DNA of 24,626 nucleotides from Promethearchaeota archaeon (GCA_014730295.1 WJIN01000385.1:1-24626), one strand, 5' to 3'; shown: positions 1 to 8,258, numbered from the stretch's first letter. Made by a program: numbers and translations. Notes: generated from the letters alone by a model not told the origin.

Positions 1-443
1 GAAGCATAAAATCCAGATTCATTCAATCCATATCCAAGAGTTGGATAAGCATCGAGTCTAGGATTGGTGGAATTATACCAATAAGGTCCCGTATCGTTAG
101 TAGGCGTTCCTGAATGAGCTACAAATGTTTTCTCGGTTCCATTTATTATCAAGTTCGCTTGTCCACCACTGATATCATACTCAAAATCCGCAAGATCTCC
201 ATCAACTATGGGCACCCATCCGCTTCCGCTGGAAAACCCGGAATTTTCAATCCATTGTGTGTCATAGGACTGTTTGAACCAAAAATCTCCAAATCCTTGA
301 TTCAGAGAAATGGGCTGATTATCAAACGACATTTTTGGAGCGGCTGAGCTCATAATGAGCCCACTAATGCTAAATAACACGAGAGAAACCGCAAAAACGG
401 CTAAGATGATCTTAATTTTCGAATGTGAAGTGTTCTTATTCAT
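1..443 (-). CDS. Secreted or surface protein, N-terminal part only (runs off left edge)
   Basis: The frame is open from an ATG at 443 to the left edge (147 codons), so the C-terminal part is missing. The N-terminus is a good export signal: a short Lys-rich stretch (MNKNTSHSKIK), a hydrophobic core at about residues 12-30, then a small-residue region (SSAAP) suited to cleavage. The mature part is rich in Gly, Ser, Asn, Asp and aromatic residues, with N-glycosylation sequons, as is usual for archaeal extracellular beta-sandwich proteins. I do not recognise a named domain. AAGGGG lies 5 nt before the ATG and is a likely ribosome-binding site; it resembles the GGGG boxes of the two surface-protein genes at 6.5-10.9 kb. 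The gene diverges from the regulator-like gene at 804. Confidence 0.75.
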   Translation of the reverse strand, partial: MNKNTSHSKIKIILAVFAVSLVLFSISGLIMSSAAPKMSFDNQPISLNQGFGDFWFKQSYDTQWIENSGFSSGSGWVPIVDGDLADFEYDISGGQANLIINGTEKTFVAHSGTPTNDTGPYWYNSTNPRLDAYPTLGYGLNESGFYA

Positions 444-803
444 TGGAACCCCTTGAAAGAGTATACTACAAAATTTATTTCTAATTAAACTCTATTAACA
501 TAAATTTCAGAATGCAACTTATATAAATTTAATTCTCATTATTGGAAGTAAAAAGATTTAATATACCATTCAATAAAAATCAGATCAAAAACCATATATA
601 AATCACTTTGAAAAATAATTAAACTAAAATAAGTCGTATTTTACCATTTGGAACTCGAAAGGGTAAGAAATTGTTATTATTCAAATTAGAATCTATGTGG
701 TAAAATTTAATATAGTAAGTTTCTTAAGAAATTAATTATAAGTGAATTAATTATATATTGTTTAATATATTAAATTCTCTAACAATCATATGAGGGTATA
801 ATC
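444..803. promoter_or_regulatory. Divergent AT-rich intergenic region with palindromes and TATA-like boxes
   Basis: These 360 bases hold no convincing gene. A TATA-like stretch (CTTATATAAATTT) near 517-529 could serve the leftward gene. On the right side, just before the GTG at 804, there is a perfect 12-bp palindrome (TTTCTTAAGAAA, 720-731), a direct repeat of AATTAATTATA (730-740 and 745-755, 15 bp apart) and a perfect 14-bp palindrome (TTTAATATATTAAA, 761-774). The last may include the TATA element of the rightward unit. The sequence is very AT-rich, so part of this symmetry could be chance. Confidence 0.4.
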
Positions 804-2042
804 GTGATTCAAGGAATATTAGCCTTTTCCTTCAATTTGAACGAAAAGGAATCCGGTGAAATCGAGCCGGAGTTTAAACCAATCCAATTAGTATTTACCG
901 AGAAGAAATATGACGAAACAAACTATAGTGAGTTGCTCGTGGAAAATGACATATTCGCTACCTTTTATCAACATACCACGGGATTATTTGGTGTGAAATA
1001 TGATTATTCTAACTTTTACACGGGAAAATTAAAGGAAACACCTTATCAAATCATTTCCTACTTCAAGCAAGTTTCAGACGGTTCGCAATTTCTCACAATA
1101 TCAATTTTTGATTTAGATGATGAGATCGAACTTTTTGAGGACATCATTAGAGATACAAGCACTCGATTAAGTGATGTATATGATAAGCTAGCGAAAGCGC
1201 GAAAGTCTAAAAATTTGGAAGAAATCACCAATATGAATATCCGGCTAAAAAATGAGCTGAAATTTGCGATGTTTCAAGTCGACAGATTGTCAAATTTGGA
1301 TAACATCCAGAAAGTTGCCTTAATCTATAATAGTAAACTGAGATTAGAAATCTTAGATATGCTTCGTGATTTTCCAAAATCAAGAGATTACATAAAGGAT
1401 AAGATCCAAAAGCTAAAACCCACTGCGAACTTGGACGTGCTTCTTCGCCCATTGGTAGAGCTTAATTTAATCCGAAGGGATTGGATACGTGGAGAAAAAG
1501 ACGAGGAAACGGGGCAGATTAAAAATCAAGGCGAATATATTTTTTTAATAAAGGATATCATGTTAGTGCGAGTACCCAACGAAAATCTCCTGAGCCATCT
1601 AGAAGAACAAGAGAGCAATATCTATGAATTGTATAAGGAAAAAATTACGGAATACTTTTCAAAATATGACCCATTCGAAGAACCAATGGAAGACAAACAA
1701 GAAATAGCTTCAATGCTATTAAACCCTGATGTTTACGATTTTTTCTTGCTTATGCAAAATAATTATTACCCGAAGGATAAAATCCCGAAAATCTTTTCTG
1801 AATTTGCGGTCACGGAAGTTCTCATTAACAATTTGAAAGATTTAGATATTCTCACAGAAATTAAAGATGATGAAGGACGTGAATGGTTTCTTCTCCTCAC
1901 GGATGTTAAGCCATTAACAATCTTTCCAGAATATATGCTTCCAAAAATCCGAGAAGCGTATAAGTTTAGTATTAATTATCAAGTTGCTAAGAAGGCATAC
2001 GATCTATTAGAACTCACGTATCCTGAAAAAGTAGAATTTTAA
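804..2042 (+). CDS. Two-winged-helix protein with possible longin-like N-terminus
   Basis: This 412-residue soluble protein has no named family that I recognise. Residues 1-120 alternate beta-strand-like and helical stretches (strand ILAFSF at 5-10; strand FLTISIF at 96-102 followed by a long acidic helix), which could be a longin or roadblock-like fold; that is a guess from pattern only. Residues 120-165 are a charged helix. Residues 168-256 look like a winged helix (NSKLRLEILDMLRDF helix, recognition helix near 208-222, then a beta wing). Residues 300-385 look like a second winged helix. The start is GTG at 804, supported by GAGGGT 6 nt upstream; no other start fits as well. The next gene begins 32 bases downstream on the same strand and also encodes a winged helix, so the two probably form an operon. 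A role in DNA binding or as a scaffold is inference. Confidence 0.75.
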   Translation: MIQGILAFSFNLNEKESGEIEPEFKPIQLVFTEKKYDETNYSELLVENDIFATFYQHTTGLFGVKYDYSNFYTGKLKETPYQIISYFKQVSDGSQFLTISIFDLDDEIELFEDIIRDTSTRLSDVYDKLAKARKSKNLEEITNMNIRLKNELKFAMFQVDRLSNLDNIQKVALIYNSKLRLEILDMLRDFPKSRDYIKDKIQKLKPTANLDVLLRPLVELNLIRRDWIRGEKDEETGQIKNQGEYIFLIKDIMLVRVPNENLLSHLEEQESNIYELYKEKITEYFSKYDPFEEPMEDKQEIASMLLNPDVYDFFLLMQNNYYPKDKIPKIFSEFAVTEVLINNLKDLDILTEIKDDEGREWFLLLTDVKPLTIFPEYMLPKIREAYKFSINYQVAKKAYDLLELTYPEKVEF

Positions 2043-2060
2043 GATTCAAGACATTAAAAT

Positions 2061-2066
2061 GGTGAT
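2061..2066 (+). promoter_or_regulatory. Shine-Dalgarno box GGTGAT deciding the downstream start
   Basis: GGTGAT is an exact complement of the ATCACC segment typical of archaeal 16S rRNA 3' ends. It sits 8 nt before the ATG at 2075. The alternative TTG at 2066 would overlap the box, so ATG 2075 is preferred as the start of the following gene. Confidence 0.65.
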
Positions 2067-2074
2067 TGAAAAAA

Positions 2075-4375
2075 ATGTATTTATTTGACGAGAGTAAGGA
2101 AGCAGAGGTATCAATCAAATGTAAGTTATGTTTGGCCGAAATAAAATTTAAAATTACACGGGATGAATATCAAAATACAAATAAATTTCCTATTATTAAG
2201 GAAAGTGTTCATGGAGACCCAAAACATAAGCTTGTCGTCCAAATTAACAAGAATTTGGAGATTGATAATTTCGAAATACAAGATATTCAAGAGACTCCAA
2301 CTGGCGAAATTTCCCAAGAATTGACCAAACAAGTGCTTCATGATCTAGGATTGAATGATGAGGAGATAGAATTATATCTTTCCATTACAGGAAGGGATGT
2401 GGTCTCACTTGGCGAAATCGCGGTAATTATGGAGAAACCGAAGGCTGAATGTAAAAACATTGCTAATAAATTCGTAGAGAAAGGATTATTCAAGGAAATT
2501 ATTGGTGCCACACCTCATTATAGTCCATTGCCTCCGTATGCTGCACTTTTAGGACAATTAAGAAATTTTCATGAATTTATATCGACCGTAAAAGATACTT
2601 TGCCTTCGGAAGTTGACAGATCTTTCTCTGAGTTTAAAACAACCGCAAAGGATAAAGCGAAGATTAAAGAAGCCGAGGATATCATTCAAGACATAAAAGA
2701 GAATATGATATCTGAAGTAGCTAAACAGAAAGAAGGGATCCCAAGTAAAGTGGATGCCTCTAAAGTTGAACTAAAAGGAATATCCAAAGAGATCTCAGAT
2801 TTAGAGACATATGCACGAAATATAATGGAAGACCAAGTCGATGAGATGAAAAAGCAATTCGAATCAATAAACAATAAATCCGTCCAAATTATTCAGACTC
2901 AAGTTGATGATTTAAAAGACGAATTAAACAACATGAAAACCATAATATCAGATAACTTAAGGAAATTGAGGCTTGGAGTGGTTCAGCAAACCGTAAATCA
3001 ATTAGTCGAGAAAGTTGTTTCCAGTCGTATACGAGAGATTCAAGATGGGCTTAATGTTCAGTTAAGTGTTAATGAAATGGTCTTTAGCGATGAATTAAAT
3101 GAAGCCATAGAAAAATTGAATAAGGATTTCGTAGAGAAGTTCAAAAGTTCTATTGAAGAAGCTTTGACAGGACTTGAGGGAATTGAGGTTGATACAGATG
3201 TGGACCAAAAGAAGATCTTTGAAAATTTGGGTAATCAATTTCAAAAAGCGGTTAAAATTGCCGAGGAAAAAATTAATACCATTTATAGCGACGTGTTTGA
3301 TTCAATCGGTGATTTCAAAGGACTATTTACAAAACAGGTCGTCAATACAATAGATGATACTCTTGATGAAATTTTGGATAGACTTGAGATGCAAGAAGCG
3401 ATGACCCAGCAATTCTGGGATCAAGCAAAAAGACGATCCACCATCACTATGCAAGATATTTGGTTCATCCGATCACCTGAAGCGGCTAAAGCTCATATTA
3501 ATGAGGAGGTCTCACGAGCTAAATTGCGTACCTTAATAGTTGCGCCTCAAATCACCGATATCGATCTAAATGCGATTAAATCTGCCCCAAAGCATGTTAA
3601 TATCCGCATAGCCACCAATATCGATCTTTCCAACCCTGAACATAAACGGATGGTAGATGAATTGGAAACAATCGGAAATGTTGATTATAGAAAGCGAGGA
3701 TTACAGAATATCTGGGGAATTAATCGAGATTATGAGGAGGTTGTATTGTGTGTGTTATCTGAGATTGAAGTCCAAGGAAAGAAAAGAACGGAAATTGCCG
3801 GAATTGGGAGTATAATCGAGGAACATATCAAAATTTTTGTCCCTATTCTTGAAGATGCATGGGTGGGCGCTCAAAAAGAAATTTCATATTCTGTAAACAG
3901 CGCATCGGAAATTAAGCCAGAGGAAAAGGAAGTTTCGAGAGAAAAACCAAAAACCGAAGTAGCGCCGAAGGTCGAACCCCAAACCGAAAAACCGATTGAA
4001 ATCAAACCAATGGAAAAGCCAAAGATGGATGAATATCAAGTTTCAGAAGAAAAAGAAGAGGCACCAGAAAAACCCATTGAGCCCCCGAAGGAAGTACCAG
4101 CAGAAGAAAAAGCGGAACCCTCGGATGTCGCTGATTTGGAAACACAATTAAAACACATCCTCTCAAGTGTCGATAAATTACCGGGTGACCAGATCGCTGA
4201 CAAACTCCAAACGTTTCATAATACCTATGTTAAAAATGTGGGATATAATACCACAATGAAAACTATTTATCATAAGATTACGGGCTTAAAAGCAGTAAAC
4301 AGAGAGCTAACGGATATCGAAAAGAGGGACTTAAAAATGAAAGTGCGGGAGTGGAAAGATAAATTAAGCATTTAA
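2075..4375 (+). CDS. TrmB-like winged helix, long coiled coil and PLD-like domain protein
   Basis: This is a 766-residue cytosolic protein. Residues 12-65 begin with a CKLC pair and look like a small beta-rich module with half of a zinc ribbon. Residues 83-160 form a TrmB-type winged helix (GLNDEEIELYLSI start, wing near 138-150). Residues 165-455 are almost entirely charged helix with heptad character, a long coiled coil. Residues 460-600 resemble the PLD-like domain at the C-terminus of TrmB regulators (EVSRAKLRTLIVAP), but no HxK catalytic motif is present, so phospholipase activity is unlikely. Residues 612-680 are a Pro/Glu/Lys-rich linker, and 685-766 a helical bundle. TrmB regulators are usually 250-350 residues, so this one has a huge insertion. 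It lies 32 bases after the two-winged-helix gene and probably works with it. A chromosome-associated or regulatory scaffold is possible; the function is unknown. Confidence 0.8.
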   Translation: MYLFDESKEAEVSIKCKLCLAEIKFKITRDEYQNTNKFPIIKESVHGDPKHKLVVQINKNLEIDNFEIQDIQETPTGEISQELTKQVLHDLGLNDEEIELYLSITGRDVVSLGEIAVIMEKPKAECKNIANKFVEKGLFKEIIGATPHYSPLPPYAALLGQLRNFHEFISTVKDTLPSEVDRSFSEFKTTAKDKAKIKEAEDIIQDIKENMISEVAKQKEGIPSKVDASKVELKGISKEISDLETYARNIMEDQVDEMKKQFESINNKSVQIIQTQVDDLKDELNNMKTIISDNLRKLRLGVVQQTVNQLVEKVVSSRIREIQDGLNVQLSVNEMVFSDELNEAIEKLNKDFVEKFKSSIEEALTGLEGIEVDTDVDQKKIFENLGNQFQKAVKIAEEKINTIYSDVFDSIGDFKGLFTKQVVNTIDDTLDEILDRLEMQEAMTQQFWDQAKRRSTITMQDIWFIRSPEAAKAHINEEVSRAKLRTLIVAPQITDIDLNAIKSAPKHVNIRIATNIDLSNPEHKRMVDELETIGNVDYRKRGLQNIWGINRDYEEVVLCVLSEIEVQGKKRTEIAGIGSIIEEHIKIFVPILEDAWVGAQKEISYSVNSASEIKPEEKEVSREKPKTEVAPKVEPQTEKPIEIKPMEKPKMDEYQVSEEKEEAPEKPIEPPKEVPAEEKAEPSDVADLETQLKHILSSVDKLPGDQIADKLQTFHNTYVKNVGYNTTMKTIYHKITGLKAVNRELTDIEKRDLKMKVREWKDKLSI

Positions 4376-4390
4376 TTTTTTATTTTAATT
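4376..4390 (+). terminator. T-rich terminator after the winged-helix operon
   Basis: T6 follows the stop codon directly, then ATTTTAATTCT. Archaeal transcription often ends at such U-rich tracts without a hairpin. No clear stem is present. Confidence 0.4.
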
Positions 4391-4530
4391 CTATATGTTT
4401 AACTCCGGTTATTGTTTTTGACTGATTACCTAATTCTATTCTAATTTATTTTAAAATTAATCCTTAAGGTTTTTGGACTCTTTCCAAATATAATAATTAG
4501 GTTCTTAATGAGAGATTAATTTGTTAGACC

Positions 4531-5523
4531 ATGGATGGAAAGATTATCAACTCCTCGGGAAAAGTAAATAATTATATCCATCATATTGATTTGAAGGAAT
4601 TCGGAAAAGAAAGAATCCTTTCGTGCTATGTTGCTGAATTTGATGACTACGCACTCATTTTAGACTGTGGCTCCTCCCTTGAAGTGAATAGACTTTTACG
4701 TTACCTAAAGAACAATGATATCGCTCTGGAATCAGTTAAGTATTTAGTAACTACCCATCATCATTTTGATCATAACGGGGGTGCCTGGAAAGTTTATGAG
4801 AAGATTAAAAAATTTAATCCTAATTTTAAAATTATTGCCAACCCTCAAACCAAGTATCTCTTAAATAATTATGAGACCCATTTGAATCGGGCTAAGCGAA
4901 CGTTTGGTGATTTTATTGGGGATATGAAGGATATTGAAAATGAAGCGTTTTTGATCGTAGAACCGGAAAAAGAGTTCAAAAAGGAAGAACTAAAGCGTTA
5001 CGTGGTGGATTCCTTCTCTTTAAATGGGAAAGTGATTGATTTAGCACTTCTTAAAACTTCGGGTCATACACCTGACCATCAATGTCCGTTTTTCATAATT
5101 GATGGTGAAGTAGATTTTCTGTTTTTGGGAGAGGCGGCAGGAACTATATACCATTCGGAAAAGTTTTTGACGATGCCCACCTCAATGCCGGTGTATTTCG
5201 AATTTGGACCCTATATGGAATCTCTTCACAATTTAAAGAAGCTGAACGCAAAAATTGCGGGGTTTTGTCATTTCGGAGTGGTCTGCGGTCAAGATAATGT
5301 AGGATACATTCTCGATGAGAATGAGCAATTTATGAAAGAATTCCGCTCCAAAATCATTGAATATTATGAAAAACGTCCCGAGACAAGATATGTGTTTGAA
5401 AAAATGATGCCGTATTTGACTCCTCGGACCGATTTAGTAGGTGACGACCATCCCATCATGAAAAATATCGTATTAGGGATTGTATACGGAATGATGATGG
5501 ACTTAGGCTACCGAAAAGAATAA
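4531..5523 (+). CDS. Metallo-beta-lactamase-fold metallohydrolase
   Basis: This 330-residue protein has the HxHxDH signature as THHHFDH (H76, H78, D80, H81), a third metal His in SGHTPDH (H179) and a late His in FCHFG (H247). These are the ligands of a glyoxalase II-like dinuclear site. The usual bridging Asp (GD) appears as Glu in FLGEAAG (E201). The C-terminal 80 residues are helical with a distinctive tail (MMMDLGYRKE) and may form a substrate-specific lid. No signal peptide is seen, so it is cytosolic. The substrate cannot be read from the sequence; a thioester, lactone or phosphodiester hydrolase is possible. A TATA-like AAATATAATA (about 4487-4496) suggests its own promoter with a short leader and no clear ribosome-binding site. 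It is convergent with uvsE, with a 12-base gap. Confidence 0.85.
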   Translation: MDGKIINSSGKVNNYIHHIDLKEFGKERILSCYVAEFDDYALILDCGSSLEVNRLLRYLKNNDIALESVKYLVTTHHHFDHNGGAWKVYEKIKKFNPNFKIIANPQTKYLLNNYETHLNRAKRTFGDFIGDMKDIENEAFLIVEPEKEFKKEELKRYVVDSFSLNGKVIDLALLKTSGHTPDHQCPFFIIDGEVDFLFLGEAAGTIYHSEKFLTMPTSMPVYFEFGPYMESLHNLKKLNAKIAGFCHFGVVCGQDNVGYILDENEQFMKEFRSKIIEYYEKRPETRYVFEKMMPYLTPRTDLVGDDHPIMKNIVLGIVYGMMMDLGYRKE

Positions 5524-5535
5524 TTAATTAACTAG

Positions 5536-6432
5536 CTAATCAATTGCTAATCTCTCATCATCATTTAAAACTTCAAGCGCTTTCAATGCGCTTTTTTCCT
5601 TATCCTTTATTTCCAGCATCATATCAAAATTATATTCTCGTGTTTGTTCTATGAATTTTCTAAAATCTCTGAGTTGAATATGTTCGCTATGACGTGGCTT
5701 CCCTTTATCTGGATGTTCGGAGCTATAATGAACGATAGGCAATCCGTCAACTTCTTTCCAACTTTCCGTGAATGCTTTAAAAGCTTGGGGTATGGATTCC
5801 CCAGAGCTATTGCATTGATGATGATAGATATCAAAAATGATGGGAATTCCGGTTTCATCGTGGATTTTTAAGCAGTCTTGGAGTGTATAGCTCTTATCAT
5901 CATTTTCAATGACCAAGCGATTTGTTATTTCCTTATTATACGTTTTATATCGTTCAATAAACCTTTCTAGGCTTTGAGGTTTGTTTCCATAAACCCCTCC
6001 CACATGAACCTGTACTTTTGCTGTGGAGTCTAATCCCATTATATCTAAGACTTCTATGTGGTATCGAATCTCTTTTACACTTCTTTTAAACACACCCTCG
6101 TCCGTGGAATTTAAAACAGTATATTGTCCCGGATGCATCGTGATTCGCATCTCATTACATTTTAAATATTCCCCAATTTCACGGAATTGTTGCTTGAAAT
6201 GCTCTTGCCATTCGAATTTCATGATTTCATGGGACGCAAAAGGGATCAAGTCGGAAGTTATTCGGAAAAAGAGGATTCCGTGCTTTTTGTTAAATTCTAA
6301 AATCTTTTGGAGACACTTGAGATTGTTGCTTATCGTCGATTTTAATTTGGGAATCGAATAATTCTTTAGCCGAAATGTCCGACTGCTACGACATTCTAAG
6401 GAAAGGTTTATGCACGGATATCCGATTTTCAT
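5536..6432 (-). CDS. uvsE: UV damage endonuclease UvsE/UVDE
   Basis: This 298-residue protein has the full set of UVDE motifs: IGYPCINLSL at 3-12, FFRITSDLIPFASH at 55-68, MHPGQYTVLNS at 99-109, HVGGVYG at 143-149, VIENDDKSYTL at 174-184, FDIYHHQCN at 200-208 and HYSSEHP at 235-241. UVDE is a TIM-barrel nuclease that nicks DNA 5' of UV photoproducts and some other lesions using a metal cluster. Likely metal ligands are H68, H100, H143, E176, D201, H204, H235 and E274. The position two residues before H235 is Ile; from memory this site is a carboxylated Lys in the Thermus enzyme. I chose ATG 6432 over an upstream TTG at 6459 because family members begin with this M-x-(I/L)-GYPC sequence. It is transcribed alone and convergent with the hydrolase gene. 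Confidence 0.93.
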   Translation of the reverse strand: MKIGYPCINLSLECRSSRTFRLKNYSIPKLKSTISNNLKCLQKILEFNKKHGILFFRITSDLIPFASHEIMKFEWQEHFKQQFREIGEYLKCNEMRITMHPGQYTVLNSTDEGVFKRSVKEIRYHIEVLDIMGLDSTAKVQVHVGGVYGNKPQSLERFIERYKTYNKEITNRLVIENDDKSYTLQDCLKIHDETGIPIIFDIYHHQCNSSGESIPQAFKAFTESWKEVDGLPIVHYSSEHPDKGKPRHSEHIQLRDFRKFIEQTREYNFDMMLEIKDKEKSALKALEVLNDDERLAID

Positions 6433-6530
6433 TATTCTTCGATTATAGAAAAATTCCAAAATCCTTAATATTAATTCTTTTAAACTATAATTCGGTAAAA
6501 ATCGTTTTATTAAAAATCTAAATACAAGAA

Positions 6531-6543
6531 TAAAAAAAAAAAT
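6531..6543 (-). terminator. Poly-T terminator of the FG-GAP gene
   Basis: A run of 11 A on the plus strand (6532-6542) is T11 on the coding strand, 12 bases after the stop codon of the FG-GAP protein gene. This is a typical archaeal U-tract terminator, with no clear stem. Confidence 0.55.
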
Positions 6544-6554
6544 TTAATTTTGGA

Positions 6555-8219
6555 CTAATATCTAATCTGTTTCTTTGTTCTGAATAGTAAAATTATTCCA
6601 ATAGTAAAACAAATCGGTAATAGACTTAAAAAATAATATCCTGATATTCTATTATCTCTATCAGATATAGGATTTGGCCCAAAAAATATATAGAGTTTAC
6701 CCGTACTAGTACCTAATCCATCATTTGAATAAGCAGCGATTATAAAATCATCGCAATTATCGCCGTTAATATCTCCTACACCACTAATTGAATTTTTTTG
6801 CCCTAAGAAATCTTCTTGCCCTTCACCAAAGAAGGATGCATTTGCTTCATCTAATCTTAATTTGGATACCCAATTATCTGAATTCATCCCATAAACGAGG
6901 TAAACTTTCCCGACATAGGATATAGTTTTATTATACAGATGAGCAGAAATGAGAAAATCGTCATAATTATCGTTATTAATATCTCCTGCACTTGAAACTG
7001 TACTTCCGGATAATTGAAATTCAGTTTCACCTAAATATGATACATTTGCCATTGAACAATTCACATTTAATGTCCAATCTTTTTCTTTACCAAAAAATAA
7101 GTAGGTTTTTCCCGATCGAAAACCATTTTCTTCATTATAAGGTGATCCAATCAAAAAATCATCAAATCCATCTGCATTTACATCTCCTGCTCCTGAAATA
7201 GACCAACCCGCTCTATTTTCAAAATCCTCTCCTAGATATGATGCATTTGCTTCAGAACAAATTATTTCATCATTCATATAAAATGATTTTCCGAAAAAAA
7301 GATAGACTTTACCCGCATCAGTATCGGCCTGATCATTCTCTGTTGAACTTATTAAAAAGTCACAAAATCCGTCATTATTTACATCACCCACTCCTGCCAC
7401 ACAATGCCCCGTCTCATCTCCAGAATTTTCACCGTAAAAAACAACGTCTGCCGTTGAACAGTTCACATTTTTCTGCCAATTATTTGCTTTTCCAAAAAAT
7501 AAGTAAATTTTACCTTCGTCTGCTGAAGCAGTTTTATTGAAACCAATAGCACTAATTAAAATATCATCATAATTATCCCCATTGACATCCCCTACTCCAT
7601 CTATAGAATAACCTGCTCTATCTTCAGCATATTCTCCTATGAAAGTAGCATCTGCTACTAAACAGCTTTTATCTTTTTCCCATCCTGTCGCTTTTCCGAG
7701 GAATAGGTATATTTTTCCCGCATCGTCCCCTCCTTGGTCATTATTATGGGAAACTGCTAAGAAATCATCAAATCCATCTCCATTTACATCTCCTGCTCCA
7801 GCTATTTTTACCCCAAATTCATCATTAGGATTTTCTCCGATGAAAGAGCCATCAGCTTCAGATGTGTTTATACTCAAACCCCAGAAGAATCTCTTACCAA
7901 AAAAAAGATAGACTTTTCCTTCATTTCCATTTGTGGAGTTATCAAAATAAGGTGCTGAAGCTATAAAATCTTCCAAACCATCACCATTTACATCACCTAC
8001 TCCACTTACAGAATAACCCAGCCTGCTAATATTTTGTTCACCATAAATCGAAATATTGGCAGCCGAACAATTCATATCTTGTTCTAAATCGGAGATTAGG
8101 ATTTTTTTGTTTGAAATATTCTCAATCACTAATGTCTGGTTTTCGAGATAAAAATATGTTAAAATCCCACAGAAAAAAATCAATATTAATGTTATGCTAA
8201 TATATTTTCTATTTTTCAC
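6555..8219 (-). CDS. Surface-anchored seven-bladed FG-GAP beta-propeller protein
   Basis: This 554-residue exported protein starts at GTG 8219. Residues 5-24 are a hydrophobic signal or anchor, and residues 527-546 are a C-terminal membrane helix followed by a basic tail (RTKKQIRY). Between them are seven repeats of about 67 residues, each with a calcium-binding loop of the type GDVNGDGxDDF, at about 74, 142, 209, 277, 344, 411 and 481. Each blade also ends in KxYLFFGK and restarts with a C-S-x-A and GE signature. Seven FG-GAP repeats make one complete propeller like that of integrin alpha chains. Such proteins mediate adhesion or ligand binding outside the cell. Several blades carry a Cys at the same place (C51, C186, C254, C321, C388). 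It has its own promoter and terminator and lies downstream of the NosD-like gene on the same strand. Confidence 0.9.
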   Translation of the reverse strand: MKNRKYISITLILIFFCGILTYFYLENQTLVIENISNKKILISDLEQDMNCSAANISIYGEQNISRLGYSVSGVGDVNGDGLEDFIASAPYFDNSTNGNEGKVYLFFGKRFFWGLSINTSEADGSFIGENPNDEFGVKIAGAGDVNGDGFDDFLAVSHNNDQGGDDAGKIYLFLGKATGWEKDKSCLVADATFIGEYAEDRAGYSIDGVGDVNGDNYDDILISAIGFNKTASADEGKIYLFFGKANNWQKNVNCSTADVVFYGENSGDETGHCVAGVGDVNNDGFCDFLISSTENDQADTDAGKVYLFFGKSFYMNDEIICSEANASYLGEDFENRAGWSISGAGDVNADGFDDFLIGSPYNEENGFRSGKTYLFFGKEKDWTLNVNCSMANVSYLGETEFQLSGSTVSSAGDINNDNYDDFLISAHLYNKTISYVGKVYLVYGMNSDNWVSKLRLDEANASFFGEGQEDFLGQKNSISGVGDINGDNCDDFIIAAYSNDGLGTSTGKLYIFFGPNPISDRDNRISGYYFLSLLPICFTIGIILLFRTKKQIRY

Positions 8220-8258
8220 ATTTTTCAGCCCCGTGAAAAAAATTGATAGTAATATTTA
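8220..8258 (-). promoter_or_regulatory. Promoter and GGGG leader of the FG-GAP gene
   Basis: Read on the minus strand, an AT-rich TATA-like stretch (TTAAATATTACTATC) is followed by T7, CACGGGG and a 9-nt spacer before the GTG start. GGGG at 8232-8229 is at Shine-Dalgarno distance. The same order and near-identical bases precede the NosD-like gene. Confidence 0.45.

Noticed and set aside
114..347. Plus-strand open frame near the left edge
   Set aside because: It is antisense to the secreted-protein gene, which has a signal peptide and ribosome-binding site on the minus strand.
2075..4375. Phospholipase D activity of the PLD-like domain
   Set aside because: No HxKxxxxD motif is present in residues 460-600; the domain more likely has a binding role as in TrmB regulators.
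5644..6361. Open frames on the plus strand opposite uvsE
   Set aside because: They are shadows of a strongly supported gene whose motifs are all on the minus strand.
6992..7911. Several plus-strand open frames (70-100 codons) opposite the FG-GAP gene
   Set aside because: They arise from the periodic repeats of the real gene on the other strand; products are His/Leu/Ser-rich low-complexity sequences.
6555..8219. Roughly 200-bp periodic similarity at DNA level
   Set aside because: It is explained by the seven protein repeats of the FG-GAP propeller; copies are divergent and not a DNA satellite or CRISPR array.
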